Shown here: in pieces, positions 48,478 through 58,557 of the stretch
Numbering within the stretch: the stretch's first letter is position 1
Layout: every line of letters starts with the position of its first letter
Assembly (NCBI GenBank): GCA_963704405.1
Contig: OY969903.1
Coordinates: 3,100,001 to 3,164,000 of the forward strand
Direction of reading: 5' to 3'
Source of the DNA: MFD01213-c1 sp963704405
Lineage (GTDB): Bacteria; Planctomycetota; Phycisphaerae; Tepidisphaerales; Tepidisphaeraceae
DNA: 64,000 bases
Position numbers and translations under genes: made by a program
Notes under the pieces: model-generated
The model's input: only the letters and a program-made list of their open reading frames with translations
Databases searched by the model: none
Told to the model about the DNA's origin: nothing

Positions 48478-48530
48478 CACCATCATTAATCTTGATAGAA
48501 TGCCGCGGGCCGCCCCGCCGCCTTGCCGTT

Positions 48531-48758
48531 TCAATACCGATTCGCATTATCCAAAATGCTTCCCGGCCGGGCATACCTTTCCCAGGCGTTCGCATGGCAT
48601 TTCGGGCATAGCCGTGGAGCGACTACCGAATCCTCGGGTTCAAAACCGCAGGAGCGGCATTGAATCTGAAAAACCGCTACTCGCGTTGGCAATCCACGGA
48701 ACGGATCGTATGTCGGAAAATGTCCTTCGGACGCAAAGGGTTCAAAGCTGATTGACAT
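48531..48758 (-). CDS. Small zinc-ribbon protein
   Basis: 75 residues, with AAGGAGAT eight bases before the ATG, a very strong ribosome site for this window. Two CxxC pairs (about residues 34-37 'CRSC' and 51-54 'CPKC') are 13 residues apart, forming a rubredoxin-like or zinc-ribbon knuckle. Proline-rich N-terminus. No membrane segment. A good terminator follows. Function is unknown: possible metal-binding or RNA/protein-binding mini-protein. Being short, it is easily missed by gene callers. Confidence 0.75.
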   Translation of the reverse strand: MSISFEPFASEGHFPTYDPFRGLPTRVAVFQIQCRSCGFEPEDSVVAPRLCPKCHANAWERYARPGSILDNANRY

Positions 48759-48972
48759 AGTAAATCTCCTTCTTGACTACACTTACGTGCGACCCACGCA
48801 ACCGTCGTGTAGAGAAAGAGCAAGGTCTATGCCATCCAGATCACTTAGGGAATTCCTTAATATTCGCCTTTCGTTTTTAAGCAAATAACCAGCCCCAGCA
48901 GCATCATTCTGATGCTCGTCGAAGTGTTAACCACGACAGTATGTCAGGATGAGTCTTCGGCGTGACGGACTG

Positions 48973-50370
48973 TCATGCTTCCGTCAAAACGTCATTTTCC
49001 AAGGGTCGAATCTTCCGCTCCAGTTCATACTGCCGAAGCTTACGCTGCAGGGTGCGCACTGAAATATTCAGCTTTTGGGCGGCGTGCGTGCGATTGCCGC
49101 TGCACGTCTCCAGCGCCTTGGTGATCGCCAACTTCTCTAACTCTTCCATCGTCAGGCCTGTCGGGAGATCCTTTGGATGGCTCATCTCCGCCGCCGCTTC
49201 CAGGATGCGGTCCGGCAAATCCTTTTCAGTGAGCAATTCTCCATCAGCGAGCACCATCATGCTTTCCAGCATGTTCCGCAATTCGCGCACGTTTCCCGGC
49301 CAGCGATAATCGAGCAGCCGGCGCATTACCTCCGGTGAAACCCGGCGCGGCGCCATATGTTTCTGCTGCGTGATGTCACGAAGGAAATGTTCCACCAGCA
49401 CCGGAATATCATCCGGCCTTTGCCGAAGCGGCGGCAGCGTGATCGTCACGACGTTCAACCGGTAATACAAATCCTCCCGGAACGTTCCTTCCTCCACCAT
49501 CTTATGAATATCACGGCTGGTCGCCGCCAGGACACGCACGTTTACCTTTCGGTCTTCATGCCCACCTACCGGCGTCACCGTCAACGTCTCCAGCACGCGC
49601 AAAAGCTTCGCCTGCAGACCAATTTCAAAATCGCCAATTTCATCGATGAACAGCGTCCCATTGTCGGCTTGTTCAAATCGTCCCATGCGCCGATCCGTCG
49701 CCCCTGTGAACGCGCCGCGCACATGTCCGAACAATTCGCTTTCAACCAGCGTCGCCGGCACTGCCGCGCAGTTGACCGCCACGAACGGCCCCTTCTTTCG
49801 CGGGCTGTTATGATGCAGCGCCTGCGCGACCAGTTCCTTGCCAGTCCCGCTTTCGCCCAGCACCAGCACTGTGCTATCCACCGGGGCGGCTCGCTGGATC
49901 TTCGCGAACACATCCTTCATCTGCTTCGATTGGCCGATGATTTTGTCCAGTCCGAATTTCTGATCGAGCCTCCGCCGAAGGTTGTCAATTTCCTTGTCCT
50001 TCTGCAGTGTTTCCAGCGCCCGACGGATCAGCAAAATCAACTCATCCGGATTGATCGGTTTAGTCAGGTAGTCATACGCGCCATTCTTGATCGCTTCCAC
50101 CGCGCTGCTGACGCTGGCCTGCCCGGTCACCAAAATAAACTGCGTCTCAGGCTGCTTCTTTTTCCATAGCTGCAGCAGATCCATCCCGCTCACATCCCCC
50201 ATGTTGAGATCGCTGATGACAACATCGATATTTTCATCGATGTAGCCCAGCGCCTTGTCGGCATTTTCAGCCCCGAAGACAGTGAATCCTTCGGATTTCA
50301 AAATCTGGCTGATGGCCCGACGTTCGCTCTCATGATCTTCGACCACAAGCACCCGGCCCGCGGTTGTCAT
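48973..50370 (-). CDS. Sigma-54-dependent response regulator (NtrC/AtoC type)
   Basis: 465 residues in three domains. Receiver (1-120): acidic pocket E11/D12, phospho-acceptor D54 and K104. AAA+ sigma-54 activator (about 140-375): Walker A 'GESGTGKE' at 172-179, the sigma-54 contact loop GAFTGA at 219-224, and Walker B 'GTLFIDEI'. Fis-type helix-turn-helix (about 420-455) with 'GNRTHAAQKLNISVRTLQRKL'. All catalytic elements are intact. It should bind upstream sites and open sigma-54 promoters after phosphorylation, most plausibly by the histidine kinase encoded divergently 228 bases away. Confidence 0.95.
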   Translation of the reverse strand: MTTAGRVLVVEDHESERRAISQILKSEGFTVFGAENADKALGYIDENIDVVISDLNMGDVSGMDLLQLWKKKQPETQFILVTGQASVSSAVEAIKNGAYDYLTKPINPDELILLIRRALETLQKDKEIDNLRRRLDQKFGLDKIIGQSKQMKDVFAKIQRAAPVDSTVLVLGESGTGKELVAQALHHNSPRKKGPFVAVNCAAVPATLVESELFGHVRGAFTGATDRRMGRFEQADNGTLFIDEIGDFEIGLQAKLLRVLETLTVTPVGGHEDRKVNVRVLAATSRDIHKMVEEGTFREDLYYRLNVVTITLPPLRQRPDDIPVLVEHFLRDITQQKHMAPRRVSPEVMRRLLDYRWPGNVRELRNMLESMMVLADGELLTEKDLPDRILEAAAEMSHPKDLPTGLTMEELEKLAITKALETCSGNRTHAAQKLNISVRTLQRKLRQYELERKIRPLENDVLTEA

Positions 50371-50598
50371 AGCTTACCCCGGTTGTTTGGCAATAATTCA
50401 AGCTGCGGGTCCGGTACCAACTGAACCCTTTCACGTAGACGATTTCGTTGTCGAAATCCCTGCCGTGACTAAACGTCATACCACAATCGCGGAAAAGGAC
50501 ACAACGTTGAATTTACGGCCTCAACTGGTAAGAGAACTCCTGATTACATTCCCCCGCAATCGCGATAAGCCCCTTCAGACAGTAGAATTGCCCTCACG

Positions 50599-52316
50599 AT
50601 GCTGGAGCGTATCCGTCGGCTGAACATTTCCCTCGCCGCCAAGTGCCAGCTTCTATTTGGCTCGGCAGTCGTCCTTATCATCGCCGCCGCCCTCTTTGTT
50701 CCGTGGCAGCGGATGGAACAGTTGACGGAGCAACTGAACGACGCCGCCGCCGAAGCTGTTTCCGACAGCGCCATCCGCCATCACGTCGCCACCGCAATTT
50801 CCCCTACCACCGAACCCACAACGCTCCCCGGCTCACTCAATGAATCCGTTGAACACCGCCTTGTTCGCGTCGGCGGAAAAGATTCTTACGCCCCGCGGCT
50901 GCTCGGTCTTACCGCCGACCCAAAAGATACGCTGACCTCCTGGGAACGCAGCGTCCTTGCCCAGCTTCGCAAGCAACCTGAAACCCGCTATTTCGCCAAA
51001 AAGTACGAACGCCGCGACGGCACCGTCGGCTACCACTACGCCAAAGTTCTCCTGCTCGAACACGAATGCATCCGCTGCCACACCGCCGCCGTTGATGATC
51101 CCTTCAATCCCCCCGCGATTTCCAGCAGTCCGCCCACCACGGCGATTGCGGCCAACACCGTTCCCACCACCTCATCCGTTGCCGCATCAACCAGCATCCC
51201 GCTTTCGCGCACCCCGATGCTCGGCGTAATCAGCGTCGATATCCCCTCCCAAATCCGCTCCAATCAGCTCCTGCTCAATCGTGTCTTTCTTCTGACGGCC
51301 GGTCTGCTCGCCGGGACACTCGCGCTGATCGTCTTTTACCTGATCATCACCAGGTTGATTCTCCAGCCTGTGCGGGTGCTGCAGGAAGCCGCCGAAAAGG
51401 TCAGCAAAGGGGATCTGAATATCCGCTCCGACATCAACTCCGGCGACGAGTTCCAGCAGCTATCGGAAACGCTCAATACAATGCTGGCGAACCTCAAGCT
51501 CAACGCCGATCAGCTTCGCGCGATTAACAAAAGTCTTGACATGAAGATCGGCCAGCTCGCGGAGAGCAACGTCGCGCTGTATGAATCCAACCGCCTTAAG
51601 AGCGAGTTCCTTGCTAACGTCAGCCACGAGCTGCGCACACCGCTGAATTCCATTCTCGGCTTTGCCGAGCTGTTAAAAGATTCATCCACTCCCGATCCCA
51701 AATCATCCCGCTATGTCACAAACATTTTGCAGAGCGGAAAGAACCTGCTTGATCTGATCAATGATCTGCTCGACCTCGCGAAAATCGAAGCCGGTCGAAT
51801 GGAAGTGCGCTCCGAACCGCTGTCGTTAAACGACCTCTTCGAAGGGCTGCTCAGCATCCTGAAACCGCTGACGGAATCCAAATCATTAACGTTGCTCGGC
51901 GAAGTCACCGCCGACGTCCCCATCGTCCAGACCGACGCTGCCAAGCTTCAGCAGGTGCTGTATAACTTCCTCTCTAACGCGATCAAATTCTCCCCTTCCG
52001 GCGAGACGATCGAATTAATAGCCACCCGCGATACCGACGATCACATTCGCATCAGCGTCACCGACCACGGCCCCGGCATCGATCCTGAGATGCAGGGAAT
52101 CATCTTCGAAAAATTCCGCCAGATTGACGGCTCCGTCACCCGCGCCACAGCGGCACAGGCCTGGGCCTGGCCATCTCGAAAGAACTTACCACCCTCCTGG
52201 GCGGCTCCATCGGTGTCCGCAGCACCCCCAACCACGGTGCCACGTTCTGGATCATCCTTCCCCAAAAAATCCAACCCAGCCTTCAGGATGTACGCTCAAA
52301 AATGATCCTGACGTAA
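50599..52316 (+). CDS. Histidine kinase with periplasmic CxxCH haem motif, frameshifted once as read
   Basis: Signal anchor at residues 16-36, then a periplasmic domain of about 180 residues containing CIRCH at 157-161, a haem-c attachment motif of the kind found in Tll0287/DUF3365-like sensors. Second membrane segment at about 225-250, a HAMP domain (about 250-305), a coiled linker, HisKA with H343 in 'SHELRTPLN', and the HATPase domain ('NFLSNAIKFSPSGE', 'DHGPGIDPE'). As read, the frame diverges at 52144. Restoring one C of GCCCAC gives 'HSGTGLGLAIS' (the G2 box) and ends at 52316, about 572 residues. Probable partner of the divergent NtrC-type regulator. Confidence 0.88.
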
Positions 52317-52469
52317 GCGCGCCTGCCCATGGAAAATGAAATGGCCCCCATGCCCGCGAGTGGGCTGGGGTGAAGATGATTTCACCGTTGAAGCCCCCAC
52401 CCCCACATTCCCAAATGAGAAGAGCAGCCGCATTAAAGCCGCTGCTCCTCATTTGCTATTGACTATCAC

Positions 52470-53339
52470 TCAAGTCATGAGCGGCAGTGCCGAAGCAATC
52501 AAAGTATCCAACTGTCCCGCCACCTGCTCCGCAAGCTGCGGATCGATCGCCTGGCTGACCCCCGCGCTATTCAGCGACTGGTTCATCGCCGTCAGATTAA
52601 ATCCATGCTTCGACTGACAGCAGATGATGTCGGCGGTGTAGACCAATGACACCAGCAGCCGATTTTCTTCGCCGAGGCTTGCCGGTTCATGATGGAACCC
52701 GGCCACCAGTTGGCAGGGCTTGGGAAACTTCCATTGCTCCGAAAGCGCCAGTCCAAGCTGCTGATGATCCACCCCAAGCTTATCCATCTCAATTTCGCGA
52801 AACGCGCGGCCGCCTTGCTTCACCGCTTCGCAGACTTCGCGAAGCTCTTCCGGCCAAAGCTGCAGCGACACCAGAATACCAATGTCGTGAATCATCCCCG
52901 CTAGAAACGCTTCATCCGCGATCGGCGCTTTCATCAGCCGCGCCAGTTCCCGGGCGGCCACCGCGACGGCAATGCAGTGCGTCCACAAATCCCGAGCCGT
53001 AAATCCATCGCAGAGTTTCGCCCCGCGAAAAAGCTGTCCCAAACTGGCGGCGACCGCGATATTCTTCACGGCATTCAAACCAAGCAGCACGATCGCCCGC
53101 TCGATCGACCCAATCTGTCCCGGCAACCCATAAAATGAGCTGTTCACTACTTTCAAAATGCGCGTCACCAGCGCCGGATCGTGCGAAACGATCTTGTGCA
53201 GTTGGCTGGCCGTGCTTCGCGGATCTTCAACGGTGGAAATGATATGCGCGGTTACTTCCGGCAGCGTCGCAATCGTCGTAATGCGGCGAACCGCATCCTG
53301 CGCCTTGGCCCGTGGATCAACTACAGTAGCTGTGGACAT
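52470..53339 (-). CDS. HDOD-domain signalling protein
   Basis: 289 residues from ATG 53339, with AAGGGAA upstream. The HDOD domain spans almost the whole protein: 'IVSHDPALVTRILKVVNSSFYGLPGQIGSIERAIVLLGLNAVKNIAVAAS', and 'DEAFLAGMIHDIGILV', where an HD pair is retained (H and D of MIHDIG). HDOD proteins act in signal transduction, often with c-di-GMP or chemotaxis-type pathways, and usually have no known catalysis. Its position next to a histidine kinase gene, transcribed convergently, is suggestive but not proof of linkage. Confidence 0.9.
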   Translation of the reverse strand: MSTATVVDPRAKAQDAVRRITTIATLPEVTAHIISTVEDPRSTASQLHKIVSHDPALVTRILKVVNSSFYGLPGQIGSIERAIVLLGLNAVKNIAVAASLGQLFRGAKLCDGFTARDLWTHCIAVAVAARELARLMKAPIADEAFLAGMIHDIGILVSLQLWPEELREVCEAVKQGGRAFREIEMDKLGVDHQQLGLALSEQWKFPKPCQLVAGFHHEPASLGEENRLLVSLVYTADIICCQSKHGFNLTAMNQSLNSAGVSQAIDPQLAEQVAGQLDTLIASALPLMT

Positions 53340-53578
53340 TGAATTCCCTTTCAGTCTACAGCTACTATCGATTGGGCAGCCGGGAAACTTGACCAAGCCA
53401 GGCAGTATTCAGCGCCAAGTCCGCCTCTAATGCCTGCAACGATTATTCCGTCCAAATCATTATCGGCCGCAGAACTTAGCCCGGCATCTGGATTGGCTCG
53501 CGAGTATGAAAAAAGGCCACGGAAAAGACCAGATGTCTCATCTCCATATGCATCGATTGGACAAGAGCCAATAATGTT

Positions 53579-55495
53579 TTACTCGCTGATCGCAAGCTTT
53601 GGTGATGTGGGAATGGCGGCCTCTGTCAGCGTGCGTTTGCTTCCGATTCTGGCGCCTGCGGCAATGATGATCACGGCGGTGCACAGCATCATTGCCAGCA
53701 ATAGCGCAGCGGTGATGATGCTGTTGGTCAACAACACCCGCTCAGGCGCGGTTAATGTTGCCTTGGCGAGCTGGATGCGGATGCCGTCGGCTTTGCCGAG
53801 AAGGATCTGGACAGCGGCAGTGCTGGTCGTGGTCATCACAACGAGCATTGGAATGACCGTGACCCAGAGATAGCGGGCCTTTGATTCATTGACGAGATAG
53901 ACGGACACCACCGCCAGCGCGATGACGGCCAGCATCTGGTTCGCGACGCCGAACATTGCCCAGATGGCCGCGAAGGAGTCGGCGTTGATGAAGTAGGCCC
54001 AGCCGGCGACGATGACGGCGGTGCTGAAAAATGCGCCGGGCCACCAGTCGGTTTTGCCAAGTTGGGGGTGGATTTTCCCCAGCATTTCCTGGAGGAGGAA
54101 CCGGCCAATGCGCGTGCCGGCGTCGATGGTTGTGAGGATGAACAGCGCCTCGAACATGATGGCGAAGTGATACCAATACTTCCAAAGCCAGTCGGCGCCG
54201 CTGGTGAATCGCTTGAAGAAACTGTCAAAGACCTGCGCCATGCCGACGGCAAGCGTGACCCCCCCGCCGGTGCGGCCGCGGAGTGATTCCTGGGTAAGGC
54301 GTTCGTAGTCGCCCATGTGTTCGATGCCGCCGCCGGGGATGGTGAGGATGCGATCGTGGAATCTGGGCATGATCGCGAGATCGGTGTTCATGGCGTAATA
54401 GTCACCGACAGGAAGCGTGGCAGCGGCAATCATTGCAACAACACCGACAAGACCTTCGATCAGCATCGCGCCATAGCCAATGACGCGGGCGTCCGATTCG
54501 CGCCTGATCATTTTTGGTGTTGTGCCGCTGCTGACGAGGGAATGAAAACCGCTGATCGCGCCGCACATAATGGTGATGAAGAGGAAGGGAAATATCTTGC
54601 CGGGGACGGCGGGTCCGCCGGCGCTGAAGACGGGGTTGATCGCGGGCGCTTGCAGTTTTGGATTGGCAATCAGGACACCGCCGATGAGAAGCCCGATCGT
54701 GCCGATCTTGAGGAAGCTGCTTAGATAATCTCTGGGGACGAGAAGGACCCATACGGGCAGCACCGCGGCGATAAAGCCGTAGATGGCCATTGCGATGAGG
54801 ACCTGGCGGCCAGTGAGATTGAAAACGTGACCGACCGGATGCTGTGCAATCCAGCCGCCGAGAAAAGTGGCCGCGAGTGTTAATAAACCGCCGACAATCG
54901 ATGCTTCGATGACGCGGCCTTTGCGAATCCTGTTCATGTACAAGCCGACAAATAACGCGATGGGAATGGTGCAGGCAATGGTGAATGTGCCCCAGGAACT
55001 GCCCGGGACGTGATACAGAGGTTCACCGCCCAATGCTTTGACGACGACTTTTCCAAGGCCCGCAAGCGCGATCACTAAAATGAACAGGATGGCGATCATC
55101 GCCGCCGAGCCGGCGATTTTTCCTACGTCGCTGAAGGCGATTTGCGCGAGCGATCTTCCCTGCCGGCGGATGCTCATGGAGAGGACGAGAAAATCCTGAA
55201 CCGCGCCGGCAAGGCAGACCCCGATAACAATCCAGAGGAGGCCGGGCAGATAGCCAAACTGGGCGGCGAGGACGGGGCCAATCAGCGGGCCCGCCCCGCT
55301 GATGGCGGCGAAGTGGTGACCGAACAGCACCCACTTGTTCGTCGGCTCGTAGTTCTGCCCATCCTCAAAACGCAGCGCCGGCGTCAATCGTGAGTCGTCC
55401 AGCGCTGCCACCCGGGCCGCCAGGAAGGCGCTGTAATAGCGATAGGCAATCGCCATCGCGCACAGGACGACAATCATCACGGGCATGGCATGCAT
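53579..55495 (-). CDS. cstA: Carbon starvation protein / pyruvate transporter CstA
   Basis: 638 residues with about 16 predicted membrane segments. The N-terminal CstA domain is clear ('TNKWVLFGHHFAAISGAGPLIGPVLAAQFGYLPGLLWI'). 'GFHSLVSSGTTPKMIRRE' and 'AGTRIGRFLLQEMLG' are further family blocks. E. coli CstA and YjiY/BtsT import pyruvate or peptides under carbon limitation, in the inner membrane. The gene stands alone, divergent from the parvulin gene. With the nearby acs gene it points to use of overflow metabolites (acetate, pyruvate). Confidence 0.93.
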   Translation of the reverse strand: MHAMPVMIVVLCAMAIAYRYYSAFLAARVAALDDSRLTPALRFEDGQNYEPTNKWVLFGHHFAAISGAGPLIGPVLAAQFGYLPGLLWIVIGVCLAGAVQDFLVLSMSIRRQGRSLAQIAFSDVGKIAGSAAMIAILFILVIALAGLGKVVVKALGGEPLYHVPGSSWGTFTIACTIPIALFVGLYMNRIRKGRVIEASIVGGLLTLAATFLGGWIAQHPVGHVFNLTGRQVLIAMAIYGFIAAVLPVWVLLVPRDYLSSFLKIGTIGLLIGGVLIANPKLQAPAINPVFSAGGPAVPGKIFPFLFITIMCGAISGFHSLVSSGTTPKMIRRESDARVIGYGAMLIEGLVGVVAMIAAATLPVGDYYAMNTDLAIMPRFHDRILTIPGGGIEHMGDYERLTQESLRGRTGGGVTLAVGMAQVFDSFFKRFTSGADWLWKYWYHFAIMFEALFILTTIDAGTRIGRFLLQEMLGKIHPQLGKTDWWPGAFFSTAVIVAGWAYFINADSFAAIWAMFGVANQMLAVIALAVVSVYLVNESKARYLWVTVIPMLVVMTTTSTAAVQILLGKADGIRIQLAKATLTAPERVLLTNSIITAALLLAMMLCTAVIIIAAGARIGSKRTLTEAAIPTSPKLAISE

Positions 55496-55612
55496 CTGAT
55501 CCTCTCAATGGGCGTTAGGCATTCATACGTGCCGACAAAATAAAGGGCTTGGCTGGAATCGCAAATATAAAATGAATAAGATCATGCCACCTGTCTGGCG
55601 GAAACTATCCAT

Positions 55613-56814
55613 ATGAAAACGAAAAACAAACTCGCGTTAGCTCTCTCGGTGTCACTGGCATTCATCGCATTGCGCGCCGGGGCGGGGTTTGCGGCTGATG
55701 CGCCTGCGACCAACGAAGCGGTAAATGCCGCCGCAGCGACAACACAACCTGCAACCGCGCCACTCGCCGATCATGTCGTTGTCAGAGGGATCGGCCTGGA
55801 AATCAAACGAAGCGAAATTGACCAGGTGCTGAACAACTATCGTGCCGCCAATGACGACATGAAGGACCCGCTTCCGGATGGCGCGGATCTCCAGGTGATG
55901 GATCAGTTGATTGATATTCGCCTGAACCTGCTGAAAAAAAATGATGCAGATATCGCCGCCGGGAAGAAGGAAGGGGGCGCAAATTTGACGAGATCGAGAA
56001 AAGCTACGCGAACAAAGAGGCCATGGAAAAGCAGTTGAAGAATGCCAACATGACCGTCGATGACTTGCGCGCCAAAGTGATTGAAGAGGCGACCGCCAAG
56101 GCTTCGTTGATCCGTGCGCTGGGAATTAATGTAACGGACGCAGATGTAAAGGATTTTTTCGAATCTCGCGGGCCGGGGGCTTACGATCTGCCGGAACGCG
56201 CGCATGTGCGGCAGATTTTTGTGTGGAAGACAAAAGAGTTTTCGACAGAATTGCTGCCGCCTGAAACGATCGCAAAGAAACGGCAACTCATGGACGATCT
56301 GCTCAAGCGCCTCAAAGCCGGTGAGGATTTTGCGACACTCGCCCAGCAATATACCGAAGACATGCCGTCCAAAGACCGAGGCGGCGAACTTGAGCCGTTC
56401 AGCAAAGAGGAACAGAATCTCGCAAAGCGGGCGTTTTCAATGAAGCCCAATGAGATCAGTGATGTGATCGAGAGCCAGGATGGGTTTCACATCATCAAGT
56501 TGCTCGACATGATCCCGCCAAAAAAGATGGAGGTGGCGGACATGGCAGGCCGGATCAGAGACTTCCTGATCAACCGGAAGCTCAAGGAACTGGGGCCGCC
56601 GTACCTGGAAAAATTGAGGAGCGAGGCGAAGGTTGAGATCGTGGATGCACAAATGAAAGCCGCAAACGATGCCGCGATCGCCCAGGCGGCGGCGGATGCG
56701 AAAGCCGCCGCCGCGGCAGAGGCCGAAGCAATGGCGGCGGCAACACAGGCCGCTACGGAGCCAACCACCGAACCGGTCATGGAAGCGACAACGCAACCAG
56801 CGACGCAGCCATAG
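55613..56814 (+). CDS. Periplasmic parvulin-type peptidyl-prolyl isomerase, frameshifted once as read
   Basis: Two frames join to give about 400 residues. The N-terminus has a signal peptide (residues 1-28, AxA end). The break is in the GGGGG run at 55973-55977; one more G (or one other base) restores 'GRKFDEIEKSYANKEAMEKQLK'. The SurA/PrsA-like N-terminal helices come first, then the PpiC domain 'ERAHVRQIFVWKT ... DFATLAQQYTEDMPSKDRGGELEPFSKEEQNLAKRAFSMKPNEISDVIESQDGFHIIKL' (in two parts). The tail is Ala- and Thr-rich low-complexity. Catalyses X-Pro isomerisation and chaperones outer-membrane or secreted proteins. Confidence 0.87.
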
Positions 56815-56998
56815 GATTGTGCAGTGAACGGCTCTGCATATAGGGTAGGGATACGCCTCGAGTTTATAAGAGCGATTCCATCATTTTGGTTGATAAAGTT
56901 CCGTGCGCCATTGAAGGCGGCACGGAGCTTACATTTTGACACCATTGAACTATCAGAATCGCAACGATGCTCAAAATGATTTCTGGGTTCTTCCCTCG

Positions 56999-57592
56999 AT
57001 GTTTAGACCAAGCAAAAAAGAAGCCTGGCGGCAGTTAGCCGAGCAAGTGCATGGGCAGTTTGTGGAAGGTGGTTTTTTCCGCAAAGACAAAGTGGTGGCG
57101 ACTGCAGAGCAGTGGACTGTCACGCTTGACACCTACAACGTTAGCAATGGAGAAACCAGCAGCACTTACACGCGGGTTCGAGCTCCTTTCATGACTCGCG
57201 ACAATTTCCGATTCACGATCTATCGCGCGAACCTTTTCACGAGACTGGGTGAACTTCTGGGGATGCGGGACATCCGAATCGGAGATGCGGCGTTTGATGA
57301 AGCGTTTGTCATCAAGGCGAACAATGAGCAGAAGGTTCGTGCGCTTTTGTCGAATCGAAGCATTCGGGAATTAATGAATGCTCAGCCACGCATTCGGGTT
57401 GAAGTTAAGGATGATGAGGGGTGGTTTGGGGCACAATTTCCCCAGGGGGTTGATGAATTGTATTTTTCATCGCCCGGCGTCCTGAAAGACCTGAATCGGC
57501 TCAGGGGAATATTCGACTTGTTTACGGCAATCCTTCAGCAACTGTGCCACATCGGCTCAGCGCATGAGAATGATCCAGGAGTTCGGCTTTGA
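56999..57592 (+). CDS. Unknown soluble protein
   Basis: 197 residues from ATG 56999; the frame extends upstream, but the text before this Met is unlike the rest and AT-rich. No signal peptide or membrane segment. It reads as a beta-rich sheet protein with paired aromatic/polar strands ('WTVTLDTYNVSNGETSSTYTRVRAPFMTR', in parts) and ends 'LFTAILQQLCHIGSAHENDPGV'. I do not recognise the family. No paralogue in the window. Neighbours (a parvulin upstream, efp downstream) give no clear hint. Confidence 0.65.
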   Translation: MFRPSKKEAWRQLAEQVHGQFVEGGFFRKDKVVATAEQWTVTLDTYNVSNGETSSTYTRVRAPFMTRDNFRFTIYRANLFTRLGELLGMRDIRIGDAAFDEAFVIKANNEQKVRALLSNRSIRELMNAQPRIRVEVKDDEGWFGAQFPQGVDELYFSSPGVLKDLNRLRGIFDLFTAILQQLCHIGSAHENDPGVRL

Positions 57593-57848
57593 CGCACTCC
57601 TGGTCCTGGAAATAAAGACGCCGCACGCGCCAATGCCGCACGGGGACATGCGGATCCGCGTTTTAACTCATATGTCATCCGGTAATTGCTCTCGCCACCG
57701 AATTTCATCCAAAGCTCCATCGGTTTGACGCCACCGCCTCCGCCCGCTACATTTTGTGATCTTTCCTTCTGCAATCGGCGTATTTCATAGCCGCCACTGG
57801 CTGTCGAGGGATGTAAGACCAATCTGGAATTACTGAAGGGTTTGAATC

Positions 57849-58403
57849 ATGCGAGCAAGCGATATTCGCAAAGGACAAGCTGTCATCATTGATGGGAAGC
57901 TGTTCGTCGTCACCGGCGCCGACCACAACACGCCGGGCAACCTGCGGGCGAAGGTGCAGTTCAAGCTGCGCGACGTGTCCAAGGGGACCATCATGGACAA
58001 GCGCATCGGCGCGACCGATGACATCGAGGTGACCAATCTCGACAGCCGATCCGTTGAATACCTCTATAGCGACAACGAAGGCCACGTTCTGATGGACCTG
58101 GAAACGTATGACCAGGACACTATCCCCAAGGAAGTGTTCGGCGACGACATCCTGTACCTCAAACCCAACACCCAACTGACTGCCCATTTCCACGAAGGCA
58201 AGGTGGTCAGCTATGACATGCCCAAGACGGTGGACCTGAAAATCACCGATACGCCGCCGGTGATAAAGGGTGCGACGGCGACGAACCAATTGAAGGACGC
58301 GACGCTGGAGACAGGCTTGAAGACGCGCGTGCCGGGATTCATTGTGACCGGCGAGACGATTCGGATTAATGTTGAGACGGGTGAGTATCTGAGCCGCGCG
58401 TAA
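57849..58403 (+). CDS. efp: Translation elongation factor P
   Basis: 184 residues, the family length. Three beta-barrel domains are recognisable: an N-terminal KOW-like domain ('GQAVIIDGKLFVVTGADHNTPGN'), the OB domains, and the C-terminal 'VPGFIVTGETIRINVETGEYLSR' block. It rescues ribosomes stalled at polyproline stretches. The loop tip that carries the modified Lys34 of E. coli reads PGN here, so the tip residue is Asn31 and the usual lysylation cannot occur at that position. A long hairpin terminator follows. Good ribosome site (AAGGG). Confidence 0.95.
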   Translation: MRASDIRKGQAVIIDGKLFVVTGADHNTPGNLRAKVQFKLRDVSKGTIMDKRIGATDDIEVTNLDSRSVEYLYSDNEGHVLMDLETYDQDTIPKEVFGDDILYLKPNTQLTAHFHEGKVVSYDMPKTVDLKITDTPPVIKGATATNQLKDATLETGLKTRVPGFIVTGETIRINVETGEYLSRA

Positions 58404-58432
58404 GCGGAGCGAAATAGTTCAGGTTTAAAGAC

Positions 58433-58477
58433 AAACGCGGTCGTCTTCGGTTCAAAGACGACCGCGTTTCTGTTTTA
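58433..58477. terminator. Bidirectional terminator between efp and adenylate kinase gene
   Basis: A perfect 15-base-pair stem, AAACGCGGTCGTCTT (58433-58447) and its reverse complement (58455-58469), around a seven-base loop, followed by CTGTTTTA. With A-rich bases on the other side, it can stop transcription from both convergent genes. Confidence 0.92.
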
Positions 58478-58557
58478 TGGCTGGCGAAACAAAGCCGCGA
58501 AGAGGTTCCGATCTGTCTAAACGCGGTCTGACATCGGCCAGGCGCCAATGCTGCCGG

